Shown here: positions 31,521 to 40,342 of the stretch, in pieces | How the letters are laid out: the number at the start of each line of letters is the position of its first letter | Numbering within the stretch: position 1 is the stretch's first letter | NCBI RefSeq assembly: GCF_001729745.1 | Contig: NZ_CP017186.1 | Coordinates: 62,001 to 126,000 of the forward strand | DNA from: Enterobacter hormaechei subsp. hoffmannii | GTDB taxonomy: Bacteria; Pseudomonadota; Gammaproteobacteria; Enterobacterales; Enterobacteriaceae | Direction: 5' to 3' | DNA length: 64,000 nt | The notes under the pieces: model-generated | What the model was told of the DNA's origin: nothing | Databases searched by the model: none | Seen by the model: only the letters and a program-made list of their open reading frames with translations | Position numbers and translations under genes: made by a program

Positions 31521-31584
31521 TTTTCTGAGGTGGATGTAAAATGCGGCTTATATAGTTGCGCCATCAACTACAGATACAATCGCG

Positions 31585-31884
31585 CTAGAGATGAAACGCA
31601 ACCTGCTTGCCAGTGGGTAGTTCCACGTTAATGCTAAGTTTTCCGCCCATCGCTTCGATGTAACGCTTAAGCGTAGCAATCTTCAGATCGTTTCCACGCT
31701 GCTCCAGTTGTGTTACCGCAGGTTGACTTACGCCCATAAGATCGGCGACATGTTTTTGCGAAAGCTGGAGCTCTTCACGCAGAAGTTGCAGACCGGTTTC
31801 GAGGAACATTTCCTCTGCCATCTCCTGAATGCGCTGTTGGCTTTCCGATGAGCGTGACGCAATCACTTCATTTAAGGTTTTCAC
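31585..31884 (-). CDS. HigA-like XRE antitoxin without adjacent toxin
   Basis: 99 residues with a GTG start (GAGG 8 bases upstream). The helix-turn-helix is LREELQLSQKHVADLMGVSQPAVTQLEQR, followed by KIATLKRYIEAMGGKLSINVELP, which matches HigA-type antitoxins of RelE/HigB systems. The toxin gene normally lies directly upstream or downstream; neither side holds an intact one. A perfect inverted repeat 17-43 bases upstream of the start is the likely operator, so it appears to be a stand-alone, self-regulated repressor or an antitoxin remnant. Confidence 0.8.
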   Translation of the reverse strand: MKTLNEVIASRSSESQQRIQEMAEEMFLETGLQLLREELQLSQKHVADLMGVSQPAVTQLEQRGNDLKIATLKRYIEAMGGKLSINVELPTGKQVAFHL

Positions 31885-31900
31885 TTGGCTGCCTCGCTGG

Positions 31901-31927
31901 CAGTTGTTCGATAAAACCGAACAACTG
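31901..31927. promoter_or_regulatory. Probable operator of the HigA-like gene
   Basis: CAGTTGTTCG and CGAACAACTG form a perfect 10-base inverted repeat around a 7-base centre (ATAAAAC). It ends 17 bases upstream of the GTG start. The spacing suits a dimeric XRE repressor binding its own promoter. Position-based inference. Confidence 0.6.
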
Positions 31928-32007
31928 CATTTTCGACCCGTTAACCCTTATCAGAAATACTTCATAAGGGTAATGTCTGTAAGCTCGTAGTATGCCAGAA
32001 ATAGTCG

Positions 32008-32349
32008 CTACGCCAGGTGGTTTGTATTTGATTTTGCGAGGTGCTTTCCAGGAAGCTGTGTTTGAATCGCTGCAAGCGCGTCTTCTATCTCGGTGAGCTT
32101 TGCCTTCGTCCTTTTATAGTCGTCCTGCAACCTCTGCTCCTGCTCGTTATACGCCACCAGAACGATGCATCCTTTCATGACCTTTACTGTGACCTGCTGT
32201 CCGGTATCAAAACCCGCCGCGCGCAGCCACTTTCCGGAAAGGATTATTCTCGGCGTAGATTTGTCGTAAACATTCGGGCGGTATCCCACAATTAACGAAT
32301 GCTCGGTTCCGGATTGGTCGGTATCTGGGGTAGAATGCGAATCAGCCAT
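32008..32349 (-). CDS. symE: SymE-like type I toxin
   Basis: 113 residues from the ATG at 32349, chosen for an AAGGAG 7 bases upstream. It resembles SymE of E. coli: SLIVGYRPNVYDKSTPRIILSG, KWLRAAGFDTGQQVTVKVMKG, CIVLVAYN (the AbrB/MazE-like fold). The C-terminal half is different and mostly helical (QRLQDDYKRTKAKLTEIEDAL). SymE is an SOS-linked toxin reported as an RNA endonuclease or nucleoid-condensing protein, held down by the antisense RNA SymR. No LexA box is visible upstream, unlike E. coli. It diverges from the ribbon-helix-helix gene at 32486. Confidence 0.83.
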   Translation of the reverse strand: MADSHSTPDTDQSGTEHSLIVGYRPNVYDKSTPRIILSGKWLRAAGFDTGQQVTVKVMKGCIVLVAYNEQEQRLQDDYKRTKAKLTEIEDALAAIQTQLPGKHLAKSNTNHLA

Positions 32350-32412
32350 AATCAACTCCTTGATAGTTGGTGAGGTTAGCTCTCGTCCGGTATTGCGAGT
32401 ACCTGGCGAGGG
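32343..32412 (+). ncRNA. Candidate SymR-like antisense RNA
   Basis: Opposite the symE start, a TAGAAT -10 (32331-32336) on the plus strand would start a transcript near 32343 that covers the symE start codon and ribosome-binding site. It would end at a strong hairpin, CTCGTCCGGTA/TACCTGGCGAG (32382-32410; 11-base stem with one mismatch and one wobble, 7-base loop), giving about 70 nt. E. coli SymR is 77 nt with the same placement and a terminal hairpin. The -35 is weak and no T-run follows the stem. Confidence 0.45.
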
Positions 32413-32440
32413 CATTTCAATTTGAGGTTTTCGTATGCTA

Positions 32441-32485
32441 AGGTACGTACCTCAGTGAAGATATCTTGCTCTTGTAGGTACGTAC
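32441..32485. promoter_or_regulatory. Two repeated operators upstream of the ribbon-helix-helix gene
   Basis: AGGTACGTAC occurs at 32441-32450 and again at 32476-32485, the second ending at the ATG of the ribbon-helix-helix gene. The core GTACGTAC is itself a palindrome. The repeats are 35 bases apart, between the divergent symE and ribbon-helix-helix genes. Binding there would block ribosome-site-proximal transcription of the latter and could also affect symE. Autoregulation is inferred from position. Confidence 0.55.
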
Positions 32486-32677
32486 ATGTCAACAGCTAAA
32501 CGCGACCCTAACAAATCTAAATCCGGAAAAGCACCGACTTTCCAGATTCGTATTACGCCGGAGTTGAAGGCTCAGTTTGAGGCGGCTGCGAAAGCTGAAG
32601 GAATGAGTTTGGGTAATTGGTTGAAAACTTTAGGTCGTGATGAGCTGAAACGCAAAGGTATAATCCCTGTGAAGTAA
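32486..32677 (+). CDS. Small ribbon-helix-helix DNA-binding protein
   Basis: 63 residues. A basic N-terminus (STAKRDPNKSKSGKAP) precedes one ribbon-helix-helix fold: TFQIRITPELKAQFEAAAKAEG, MSLGNWLKTLGRDELKRKG. It resembles Arc/HicB-type antitoxin and repressor domains. No clear ribosome-binding site is present; the upstream repeat occupies that place, so the mRNA could be leaderless or weakly translated. It precedes the SIR2 gene by about 40 bases on the same strand and may control it. Confidence 0.75.
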   Translation: MSTAKRDPNKSKSGKAPTFQIRITPELKAQFEAAAKAEGMSLGNWLKTLGRDELKRKGIIPVK

Positions 32678-32717
32678 TGCCTATTTTGATAACCTAATAA
32701 TTTATTTGGATTATGAA

Positions 32718-34283
32718 ATGAATAATCTAGAGCTTAAGACACAATTAACAGCAATTTTTAAGTCGCGTAATGCAGGTCCGTTTTTATTTATAGGATCAGG
32801 TTTTTCTAGGAGATATCTTGGATTATGTGATTGGAAATCCCTTCTAGAAAAATATTGCATTTTTGGTAAACCGTTCGAATATTATTTGGCTACCGGTGAC
32901 TCTACTTATCCAACTGCCGCAAGACTTATTGCAGAAGACTTTAATCAAGAATGGTGGCAGGATGCTCGTTTTGCAAGTAGTAGGGAAAAGTTCCATAAGA
33001 AGGTAGTTGATAAAACATCCGCACTACGTTTTGAAATTTGTGAATTTTTAACAAATGCACTCGATGTTTCTCTTACTGAAAGTAATTATTACAATGAAAT
33101 AAAATTGTTATCAAATTTAAATGTTGATGGAATAATTACGACAAACTGGGACTGTTTTTTAGAACAGCTTTTTCCAGATTACAAGGTTTATACAGGACAA
33201 AATGAGTTGTTATTCTCAAATCCTCAGTCAATAGCTGAGATTTATAAAATACACGGAAGCGCCCATAAGCCAAAATCACTAATTATGACCGATACTGATT
33301 ACCATGAGTTTAATTTGAAAAATCCGTATCTTGCAGCGAAGTTAATAACTATTTTTGTTGAGCATCCTGTGGTTTTTATAGGATATTCACTGTCGGATAA
33401 AAATATTACGTCCTTGCTTAGCGCTATATCAACATGTATTGGCCCACAAAATGTGGAACAATTGCAGCATAATCTAATATTTGTTGAAAGAGATGAGGGC
33501 TTAACTGATTGCTCCATATCAAACACTTATACATCAATTGATGGTGTTCAAATCCCAATAACATTAATAAGGACGGATGACTTCATTCCGATATTTGAAT
33601 CAATTGATGAAAATAAAAGAAAAATTCCAGCGCGAATTTTGAGATATTGTAAGGAACAGCTTTACAATTTAGTTCAATCTAATGAGCCTGAAAAAAAGAT
33701 TTGTGTTGTAGATATAGATGAAGTCGAAAAACATGCTGACGTTGAATTTATAGTCGGAGTGGGGGTTGCCGAAGCAAAGAGAAAAGAAATTGAAGTTGGG
33801 AATTGTGGTTATACTCAAATTAGCAGCATAGACTTATTTGATGACTTGCTGCATGATAATAAAAGCTATGATCCAAATGGTATTATTGGAAGTGTAATTC
33901 CATCAGCGGGTAGATATAGTCCAAATATTGTAGTGTTTAAATATCTTTCCAGTATTGGAATCAAAAATCAAAAAGAATATATAGATTCTGGCTTACCTTT
34001 AGATAAATGGGTGAATCGGACAGCTATTAATTATCAATCTTCAAATTATTTGAGGACTTTTGTTAAGAAATTTAAAGATAAAGATACTTTATATATTATT
34101 AACCATTCGACACCGGAGTCGGCCGCGATTTATCTCCCTTTCCTTTGGGATAAATTAGAGTTGGATGTAGTGAAGGATTTCCTCGTTCAACATCAAGAGA
34201 AACTTAATAATGAAAACTCAAGCTATTCAAGTTATTTTAGGAAGTTAGCATGTTTATACGATAGGCTTACTCATGGTTGGTAG
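32718..34283 (+). CDS. SIR2-domain protein, probable phage defence
   Basis: 521 residues from the ATG at 32718; a TTG 12 bases upstream is also in frame. The N-terminal SIR2-like NAD-binding domain (about 1-270) has [39 protein letters not shown] (catalytic-type His) and [13 protein letters not shown]. These are the motifs of SIR2_2-type proteins, many of which kill phage-infected cells by NAD depletion. The C-terminal 240 residues are unrecognised and mixed alpha/beta. The gene is much more AT-rich than its surroundings, with codons such as ATA and TTA frequent, which points to transfer. It ends 11 bases from the selC 3' end. Confidence 0.85.
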   Translation: MNNLELKTQLTAIFKSRNAGPFLFIGSGFSRRYLGLCDWKSLLEKYCIFGKPFEYYLATGDSTYPTAARLIAEDFNQEWWQDARFASSREKFHKKVVDKTSALRFEICEFLTNALDVSLTESNYYNEIKLLSNLNVDGIITTNWDCFLEQLFPDYKVYTGQNELLFSNPQSIAEIYKIHGSAHKPKSLIMTDTDYHEFNLKNPYLAAKLITIFVEHPVVFIGYSLSDKNITSLLSAISTCIGPQNVEQLQHNLIFVERDEGLTDCSISNTYTSIDGVQIPITLIRTDDFIPIFESIDENKRKIPARILRYCKEQLYNLVQSNEPEKKICVVDIDEVEKHADVEFIVGVGVAEAKRKEIEVGNCGYTQISSIDLFDDLLHDNKSYDPNGIIGSVIPSAGRYSPNIVVFKYLSSIGIKNQKEYIDSGLPLDKWVNRTAINYQSSNYLRTFVKKFKDKDTLYIINHSTPESAAIYLPFLWDKLELDVVKDFLVQHQEKLNNENSSYSSYFRKLACLYDRLTHGW

Positions 34284-34294
34284 ATGAGCATTTT

Positions 34295-34389
34295 TGGCGG
34301 AAGATCACAGGAGTCGAACCTGCCCGGGAGCGCTGGCGCCCCCAACTGGATTTGAAGTCCAGCCACCTCACCGGAGATGACGATCTTCC
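34295..34389 (-). tRNA. selC: tRNA-Sec (anticodon TCA)
   Basis: 95 bases, the length of bacterial selenocysteine tRNA, including an encoded CCA. The acceptor stem is GGAAGATC/GATCTTCC and the anticodon loop has TCA (complement of 34353-34355). A long variable arm (GGGGGCGCCAGCGCTCCC) and TTCGACTCC follow. It differs from E. coli selC at only a few positions. selC reads UGA as selenocysteine with SelB. Its 3' end is a frequent integration site for islands (LEE, SPI-3), and here accessory DNA starts directly beyond it. Confidence 0.97.
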
Positions 34390-34420
34390 GCGCCTCGATT
34401 GCTACATGGAGGCGGGGCGC

Positions 34421-34449
34421 ATTATAGCTACTTTCAGGCATTTACCACA
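34421..34449 (-). promoter_or_regulatory. selC promoter
   Basis: On the minus strand a perfect TATAAT (34421-34426) lies about 32 bases upstream of the tRNA 5' end. It is followed by a G/C-rich discriminator (GCGCCCCGCC), typical of stringently controlled stable RNA promoters. The -35 (about TGTGGT, 34444-34449) is a weak match. Confidence 0.65.
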
Positions 34450-34677
34450 TACCCCACACCACTTTTTTCACCTCTCTTTTGACCTGAATCCCCCTGTTTC
34501 AGCTAATTCTTAAGAAAATCCTCAGGTTAGCATTTCGTGCTCATCAACTTTTATCCCGATCACAAAAAACAAGAAACGTAATCTCTTAACCAGAAAACGC
34601 AATACCCGCTCCTGAAACAATGGTTTAAAACCAATGCAACCGGTCTCAGCGCCCCCTACAGCGTGAAGGATAAAAAT

Positions 34678-36069
34678 ATGAGCGAAGTATTGTCAGTAAA
34701 AGAGAAGATTGGCTACGGCATGGGAGACGCCGCCAGCCATATCATTTTTGATAACGTCATGCTTTACATGATGTTTTTCTACACCGATATTTTTGGTATT
34801 CCCGCCGGGTTTGTCGGCACCATGTTCCTGCTGGCACGCGCGCTTGATGCGATCTCCGACCCGTGCATGGGGCTGATTGCCGACCGCACCCGCAGCCGCT
34901 GGGGCAAGTTCCGCCCGTGGATTTTGTTCGGCGCTATCCCGTTCGGCATCGTCTGCGTGCTGGCGTATACCACGCCGGACCTCAGCCTCAACGGCAAAAT
35001 GGTTTACGCCGCTATCACCTACACGCTGCTGACCCTGCTCTATACCGTGGTCAACATCCCGTACTGCGCGCTGGGCGGCGTGATCACCAACGACCCGACG
35101 CAGCGTATCTCCCTTCAGTCCTGGCGCTTTGTGCTGGCGACGGCGGGCGGCATGCTCTCCACGGTGCTGATGATGCCGCTGGTGAACCTTATTGGCGGGG
35201 ATGACAAAGCCTTCGGCTTCCAGGGCGGGATCGCCGTGCTGTCGGTGGTCGCGTTCCTGATGCTGGCGTTCTGCTTCTTCACCACCAAAGAGCGCATCCA
35301 GGTGCCGCCAAGCACCACCTCCATGCGGGAAGACCTGCGCGATATCTGGCAAAACGACCAGTGGCGCATCGTCGGCGTGCTGACCATCCTCAACATTCTC
35401 GCCGTCTGCGTGCGCGGCGGCGCGATGATGTACTACTGCACCTGGATCATGGGCTCGCCGGAAGTGTTCGTCGCGTTCCTCACCACCTACTGCGTCGGCA
35501 ACCTGATTGGCTCCGCGCTGGCGAAACCGCTCACCGACTGGAAGTGCAAGGTCAGCATCTTCTGGTGGACCAACGCCGCGCTGGCGGTGGTCAGCGTGGC
35601 GATGTTCTTCGTGCCGATGCATGCCACCATGCTGATGTTCGGCTTCATCTTCGTTATCGGCGTGCTGCATCAGCTGGTGACGCCGATTCAGTGGGTAATG
35701 ATGTCCGATACCGTCGACTACGGCGAATGGACCAACGGCAAACGCCTGACCGGCATCAGCTTTGCAGGCACGCTGTTTGTGCTGAAACTCGGCCTGGCGC
35801 TGGGCGGGGCGATGATCGGCTGGATGCTGGCAGGCGGCGGCTACGACGCGGCAGCCAAAACCCAGAACAGCGCGACCATCAGCATCATTATCGGTCTGTT
35901 TACCCTGGCACCGGCGATCTGTTACGTGCTGAGCGCCATTATCGCCAGGCGCTACTACACGCTGAAAACCCCCTTCCTGACCAAAATCCTGCGCGAGCTG
36001 GCGCAGGGTGCGCGCCGCAATCAGCAGGAGTTTGAAAACCTGCCGGTCAGTAAAGAATTGCAGAACTAA
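34678..36069 (+). CDS. yicJ: GPH-family sugar:cation symporter YicJ
   Basis: 463 residues, 12 membrane helices. The N-terminus MSEVLSVKEKIGYGMGDAAS and the loop DPCMGLIADRTRSRWGKFRPW are glycoside-pentoside-hexuronide symporter hallmarks, as in MelB and XylP. The ATG at 34678 has AAGGA 7 bases before it; a GTG five codons upstream is unlikely. It pairs with yicI 12 bases downstream, so it probably imports the alpha-xyloside (isoprimeverose-like) substrates of that enzyme. Confidence 0.95.
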   Translation: MSEVLSVKEKIGYGMGDAASHIIFDNVMLYMMFFYTDIFGIPAGFVGTMFLLARALDAISDPCMGLIADRTRSRWGKFRPWILFGAIPFGIVCVLAYTTPDLSLNGKMVYAAITYTLLTLLYTVVNIPYCALGGVITNDPTQRISLQSWRFVLATAGGMLSTVLMMPLVNLIGGDDKAFGFQGGIAVLSVVAFLMLAFCFFTTKERIQVPPSTTSMREDLRDIWQNDQWRIVGVLTILNILAVCVRGGAMMYYCTWIMGSPEVFVAFLTTYCVGNLIGSALAKPLTDWKCKVSIFWWTNAALAVVSVAMFFVPMHATMLMFGFIFVIGVLHQLVTPIQWVMMSDTVDYGEWTNGKRLTGISFAGTLFVLKLGLALGGAMIGWMLAGGGYDAAAKTQNSATISIIIGLFTLAPAICYVLSAIIARRYYTLKTPFLTKILRELAQGARRNQQEFENLPVSKELQN

Positions 36070-36081
36070 GAGGACGTAAGC

Positions 36082-38400
36082 ATGAAAATCAGTGATGGAA
36101 ACTGGCTTATTCAACCGAGCCTTAACGTGACGTATCCGGTTCAGGTGTTCGACGTGGAGCAGCAGGGCAATGACCTGGTGGTGTACGTCGCGCCGCGTGA
36201 CGTGCGCGAACGCACCTGGCAGCTCGACACGTTGATGTTCACGGTGCGCCTGTTTGCTCCGCAGGAAGGGATTGTCGGGGTGCGCATTGAGCACTTCCAG
36301 GGCGCGCTGAACAACGGCCCGCACTATCCGCTGAACGTTCTGAAGGATGTAAAAGTTGAGATTGAAAACAACGCCGAATTTGCCGAGCTGAAAAGCGGCA
36401 GCGTTAGCGTGCGCGTTACCAAAGGCGAGTTCTGGGCGCTGGATTTCCTGCGCAACGGCCAGCGCGTTACCGGCAGCCAGCTGAAAAACAACGGCTACGT
36501 GCAGGATACCAACACCGATCGCAACTATGTGTTTGAACGTCTGGATCTGGGCGTGGGGGAAACGGTCTACGGCCTGGGCGAGCGCTTTACCGCCCTGGTG
36601 CGCAACGGTCAGACGGTCGAAACCTGGAACCGCGACGGGGGCACCAGCACCGAGCAATCCTACAAAAACATCCCGTTCTACCTGACCAACCGTGGTTATG
36701 GCGTGCTGGTGAATCACCCGGAAAATGTCTCGTTTGAAGTCGGCTCCGAGAAAGTGTCCAAAGTGCAGTTCAGCGTGGAAGGGGAGTATCTGGAGTACTT
36801 CGTGATCGACGGCCCGACGCCAAAAGAGGTATTAAACCGCTATACGCAGTTCACCGGGCGTCCGGCGCTGCCGCCTGCGTGGTCGTTCGGCCTGTGGCTG
36901 ACCACCTCGTTCACCACCAACTACGACGAAGCGACGGTTAACAGCTTTATCGACGGCATGGCCGAGCGCGACCTGCCGCTGCACGTGTTCCACTTCGACT
37001 GCTTCTGGATGAAGGCCTTCCAGTGGTGCGACTTCGAGTGGGATCCGGTGACCTTCCCCGACCCGGAAGGGATGATCCGCCGCCTGAAAGAGAAAGGGCT
37101 GAAGGTCTGCGTGTGGATCAACCCGTACATCGGCCAGAAATCGCCGATCTTCCGTGAGCTGAAAGAGAAGGGCTACCTGCTCAAGCGCCCGGACGGCTCC
37201 CTGTGGCAGTGGGACAAATGGCAGCCGGGGCTGGCGATCTACGACTTCACTAACCCGGACGCGTGCCGGTGGTACGCCGACAAGCTGAAAGGCCTGGTGG
37301 AGATCGGCGTCGACTGCTTCAAGACCGACTTCGGCGAGCGTATCCCGACGGACGTCCAGTGGTTTGACGGTTCCGATCCGCAGAAGATGCACAACCATTA
37401 CGCCTACATCTACAACGAACTGGTGTGGAACGTGCTGAAAGAGACGGTGGGAGAAGAAGAGGCGGTGCTGTTTGCCCGTTCTGCCTCCGTGGGTGCGCAA
37501 CAGTTCCCGGTGCATTGGGGCGGCGACTGCTACGCCAACTATGAATCGATGGCGGAAAGCCTGCGCGGCGGGCTGTCGATTGGCCTGTCCGGCTTCGGAT
37601 TCTGGAGCCACGATATCGGCGGGTTTGAAAACACCGCTCCGGCGCACGTCTATAAGCGCTGGTGCGCTTTCGGGCTGTTCTCCAGCCACAGCCGCCTGCA
37701 CGGCAGCAAATCCTACCGTGTGCCGTGGGCGTACGATGACGAGTCCTGCGACGTGGTGCGCCACTTCACCCAGCTGAAATGCCAGCTGATGCCGTACCTG
37801 TATCGTCAGGCGGCGCTGGCCCGCGAGTTCGGCACGCCGATGCTGCGGGCAATGATGCTGGAGTTCCCGGACGATCCGGCGTGCGATTACCTCGACCGCC
37901 AGTACATGCTGGGGGATTCGATGATGGTGGCGCCGGTGTTCTCCGAGGCGGGCGATGTGCAGTTCTGGCTGCCGGAAGGGCGCTGGACGCACCTGTGGCA
38001 CAACGATGAAATCGAGGGTAGCCGCTGGCATAAGCAGCAGCACGATTTCATGAGCCTGCCGGTCTATGTGCGCGACAACACGCTGCTGGCGCTCGGCAAT
38101 AATAACCAGAAGCCGGACTATGCGTGGCACGAGGGGACAGCCTTCCAGCTCTTCAACCTGAGCGATGGCGCAACGGCGGTAAGCGAAGTGCCTGCGGCGG
38201 ACGGTTCTGTGGTGTTTACGCTGAAGGCGTCACGTCAGGGCGACGTCGTGACCTTTACCGGCGCGGGAGATGCGCAAAACTGGTCGGTGTGCTTGCGCAA
38301 CGTGCAAAAGGTTGGCGGCGTGAAAGGCGGTTCACATGCGGGCAGCGAGTGGGGTGTGGTGGTGAAAGCCGAGGGGGATGAGGTGGTGGTTCACCTCTGA
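36082..38400 (+). CDS. yicI: Alpha-xylosidase YicI (GH31)
   Basis: 772 residues, the same size as E. coli YicI. The GH31 catalytic region shows [19 protein letters not shown] and the nucleophile motif [11 protein letters not shown] (Asp416 in E. coli numbering). [20 protein letters not shown] and [10 protein letters not shown] follow near the acid/base. The cytoplasmic enzyme removes alpha-1,6-linked xylose from xyloglucan oligosaccharides. Operon with yicJ. A repetitive palindromic element pair follows the stop. Confidence 0.97.
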   Translation: MKISDGNWLIQPSLNVTYPVQVFDVEQQGNDLVVYVAPRDVRERTWQLDTLMFTVRLFAPQEGIVGVRIEHFQGALNNGPHYPLNVLKDVKVEIENNAEFAELKSGSVSVRVTKGEFWALDFLRNGQRVTGSQLKNNGYVQDTNTDRNYVFERLDLGVGETVYGLGERFTALVRNGQTVETWNRDGGTSTEQSYKNIPFYLTNRGYGVLVNHPENVSFEVGSEKVSKVQFSVEGEYLEYFVIDGPTPKEVLNRYTQFTGRPALPPAWSFGLWLTTSFTTNYDEATVNSFIDGMAERDLPLHVFHFDCFWMKAFQWCDFEWDPVTFPDPEGMIRRLKEKGLKVCVWINPYIGQKSPIFRELKEKGYLLKRPDGSLWQWDKWQPGLAIYDFTNPDACRWYADKLKGLVEIGVDCFKTDFGERIPTDVQWFDGSDPQKMHNHYAYIYNELVWNVLKETVGEEEAVLFARSASVGAQQFPVHWGGDCYANYESMAESLRGGLSIGLSGFGFWSHDIGGFENTAPAHVYKRWCAFGLFSSHSRLHGSKSYRVPWAYDDESCDVVRHFTQLKCQLMPYLYRQAALAREFGTPMLRAMMLEFPDDPACDYLDRQYMLGDSMMVAPVFSEAGDVQFWLPEGRWTHLWHNDEIEGSRWHKQQHDFMSLPVYVRDNTLLALGNNNQKPDYAWHEGTAFQLFNLSDGATAVSEVPAADGSVVFTLKASRQGDVVTFTGAGDAQNWSVCLRNVQKVGGVKGGSHAGSEWGVVVKAEGDEVVVHL

Positions 38401-38410
38401 GCTGGAAAAA

Positions 38411-38526
38411 TGCCCGGTGGCGCTTCGCTTACCGGGCCTACGGTAATTATGCGGTCTGATGCCCTCACCCACGGGGAGAGGGAACCAAAACCTCGTAGGC
38501 CGGGTAAGGCGAAGCCGCCACCCGGC
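38411..38526. repeat. REP/BIME pair between yicI and yicH
   Basis: Two inverted REP units: GCCCGGTGGCGCTTCGCTTA CCGGGCCTACG at 38412-38442 and its reverse-oriented partner at 38494-38526 (GTAGGCCGGGTAAGGCG, CCACCCGGC). Between them is GCCCTCACCCACGGGGAGAG, another short repeat common in enteric genomes. The element lies between convergent genes, where REP sequences usually stabilise mRNA ends or bind gyrase. Confidence 0.85.
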
Positions 38527-38529
38527 TTT

Positions 38530-40224
38530 TTACTGTGCCGGAGCCACCGCCGACACCATCCCGCGGGTCATGGTCTGTTGCACCTGCTGTTTATCCATAT
38601 TCACCGCGCTAAGCTTCCCGTTCACCGTCGGCTTCAGCGGCGCATTGGCCTGCACGCTGCCGCTGGCGGTGAGCTGAATATTGCCGTCGCCCGCAATCGG
38701 CAGCGCTGGCCAGCCCCACTGCTGCAAGACGTTGAGCGGTACACCGCGCCCGTTCAGGCTCACGGTGGTTTGTCGCTGTGGCAGCTGTGACACGGTGGCG
38801 GTCGCTTCCAGGATCCCTTTCTCGGTAAAGGCGCTCAGGTCGGTAATGTTTACCGTTGCGGCGTTGGCATTCAGCGCCAGCGACGGGCGTCGCACGTCGA
38901 CGCGGTTAAAGGTTGCTGCCGCCCCGTTCAGGGTTGCGTTACCGCCCCACACGCCCCACTTGTGGTCTTGCGCCAGCCGCAGATTAGCGCCATAACCGTC
39001 GAGGGAGGTGATCTGCCATGGGAACGCCGGATCGATGTCGATCACCAGGTTGCGGCTCAGGCCGAATTTTTTCAGCGTCACGCTGTTCAGCCATGCCGGG
39101 AGCGGATCCATCCACAGCGTTTTCCAGTTTTCCGGAAGCGTATATTCCAGCCCGGCAATGGCAACGTCGTCCAGCACCAGCGCGTTCCCGTCGCGCAGCC
39201 AGTTGCCGGAGGTGCGCACCATGCCCCCTTCCCAGCGGGAAGTGAACTGACGCAGCGCAATGCCCTGCGGGGAGAATTCCGCGTTCAGGATAGGATCAAA
39301 AAGATGCAGCGAGCCGTAGATAAATTCGCTGGCGTTCATGGATAACCGTCCCTCCTGGCTTTGCCAGTCACCTTTACTCAGGGTGAGGTTACGCAGGCTG
39401 AGATCGAGGTCGGTTACCGCCCAGTCTGGCCCCTGTAGACGGGCATCGGTCACTTCCAGCCGCCCAATCTGTAACGAAGGCAGGGTGGAGAGAGGGGCGA
39501 AGAAATCCAGCAGCGATTTGTCGCTTTGCAGGCGTATCTCATTCAGACGCAGGGTGTCGATAACCCAGCCACCGTCGGCATTACGCTGAGCCGACCCCGT
39601 AAGCGAGCCGCGCGCCATATCGGCACCGATGGTATTCAGCACCACCTCTTTGCCGTTGAGTTGTCCCTGAATCAGCACGTTGTTGGCCGGTATGCCGTTG
39701 AGCGTGAGCGACCCGGCGCTCATCTGGATTTGCGCATTTTTCCCCAGTACGTTCCCCGCCTCGGGCTGCCACGGGCTGACGCCACCGGTCACCTTTTGCG
39801 CACTGAGATCCCACTCCGTATTCGGGCTGTTAAAGGCCATGTTATTCAGTTGCAGACGATCGGCCTGGAACGGCAGCGGCGCCGTCTGTGGAGATAAATT
39901 CAGCGTGCCATCGAACAGGGTGATGGCGTCCATATGCAGCGGGTCGGTGATCTGGCGGCTGCTTAAGCCAATATCCACTTTTTTAGCGACCAGCGTGGCC
40001 GGTTTGCCATCTCGTCCGAAGGTAACGTTTTCCAGAAGGATGTGAGAAGGGGATGAAAAGCGGTGATCCATCAGGTCAAAGTTGAGCTCGTAATCGGTAT
40101 TCACCGTGATCCAGCTGCTGACCTGCGATGCGCCCCAGCGGGTCTGGAGCAGAAAATAAAAGGCGAGCACTACAATGAGCAGGGCTACCAGAAGATAGAT
40201 AAGCAGCTTTCCAATAAATTTCAT
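38530..40224 (-). CDS. yicH: AsmA-family protein YicH
   Basis: 564 residues from the ATG at 40224 (AAGGAAG upstream). One N-terminal membrane helix (LLIYLLVALLIVVLAFYFLL) is followed by a long periplasmic beta-rich region with AsmA-like repeats (NVTFGRDGKPATLVAKKVDIG; C-terminal NGRGVPLNVLQQWGWPALPI). AsmA-type proteins are thought to bridge inner and outer membranes for phospholipid transport. The downstream end of yicH meets the REP pair. Confidence 0.93.
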   Translation of the reverse strand: MKFIGKLLIYLLVALLIVVLAFYFLLQTRWGASQVSSWITVNTDYELNFDLMDHRFSSPSHILLENVTFGRDGKPATLVAKKVDIGLSSRQITDPLHMDAITLFDGTLNLSPQTAPLPFQADRLQLNNMAFNSPNTEWDLSAQKVTGGVSPWQPEAGNVLGKNAQIQMSAGSLTLNGIPANNVLIQGQLNGKEVVLNTIGADMARGSLTGSAQRNADGGWVIDTLRLNEIRLQSDKSLLDFFAPLSTLPSLQIGRLEVTDARLQGPDWAVTDLDLSLRNLTLSKGDWQSQEGRLSMNASEFIYGSLHLFDPILNAEFSPQGIALRQFTSRWEGGMVRTSGNWLRDGNALVLDDVAIAGLEYTLPENWKTLWMDPLPAWLNSVTLKKFGLSRNLVIDIDPAFPWQITSLDGYGANLRLAQDHKWGVWGGNATLNGAAATFNRVDVRRPSLALNANAATVNITDLSAFTEKGILEATATVSQLPQRQTTVSLNGRGVPLNVLQQWGWPALPIAGDGNIQLTASGSVQANAPLKPTVNGKLSAVNMDKQQVQQTMTRGMVSAVAPAQ

Positions 40225-40309
40225 GGTCTTCCTTCCCGCGAAACGCACATAAGGGTGTTATGCACGAATTATGCGCAATGCTCAAGGCGGGAATGGTGTA
40301 AAGAGATGT

Positions 40310-40336
40310 CACGGCAGGCATTGACAGCCTGCCGTG
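40310..40336 (-). terminator. Hairpin downstream of xanP
   Basis: A perfect 10-base stem CACGGCAGGC/GCCTGCCGTG with a 7-base loop starts 6 bases after the xanP stop on the minus strand and 85 before yicH. There is no strong T-run, so termination may be partial. Confidence 0.6.
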
Positions 40337-40342
40337 TGGGGA

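Noticed and set aside
31868-32041. A minus-strand frame that ends by overlapping the HigA-like gene start, as a toxin gene would
   Set aside because: It has no start of its own, runs out of phase through symE, and its most protein-like part is created by the 10-base inverted repeat; I see no toxin motif.
34277-34513. A 78-codon plus-strand frame over selC
   Set aside because: It lies across the tRNA-Sec gene on the opposite strand and is a by-product of its sequence.
34693-36717. A 674-codon minus-strand frame opposite yicJ and yicI
   Set aside because: It is the antisense of two well-conserved genes with high third-position G/C; it is His/Gln-rich nonsense with no motif.
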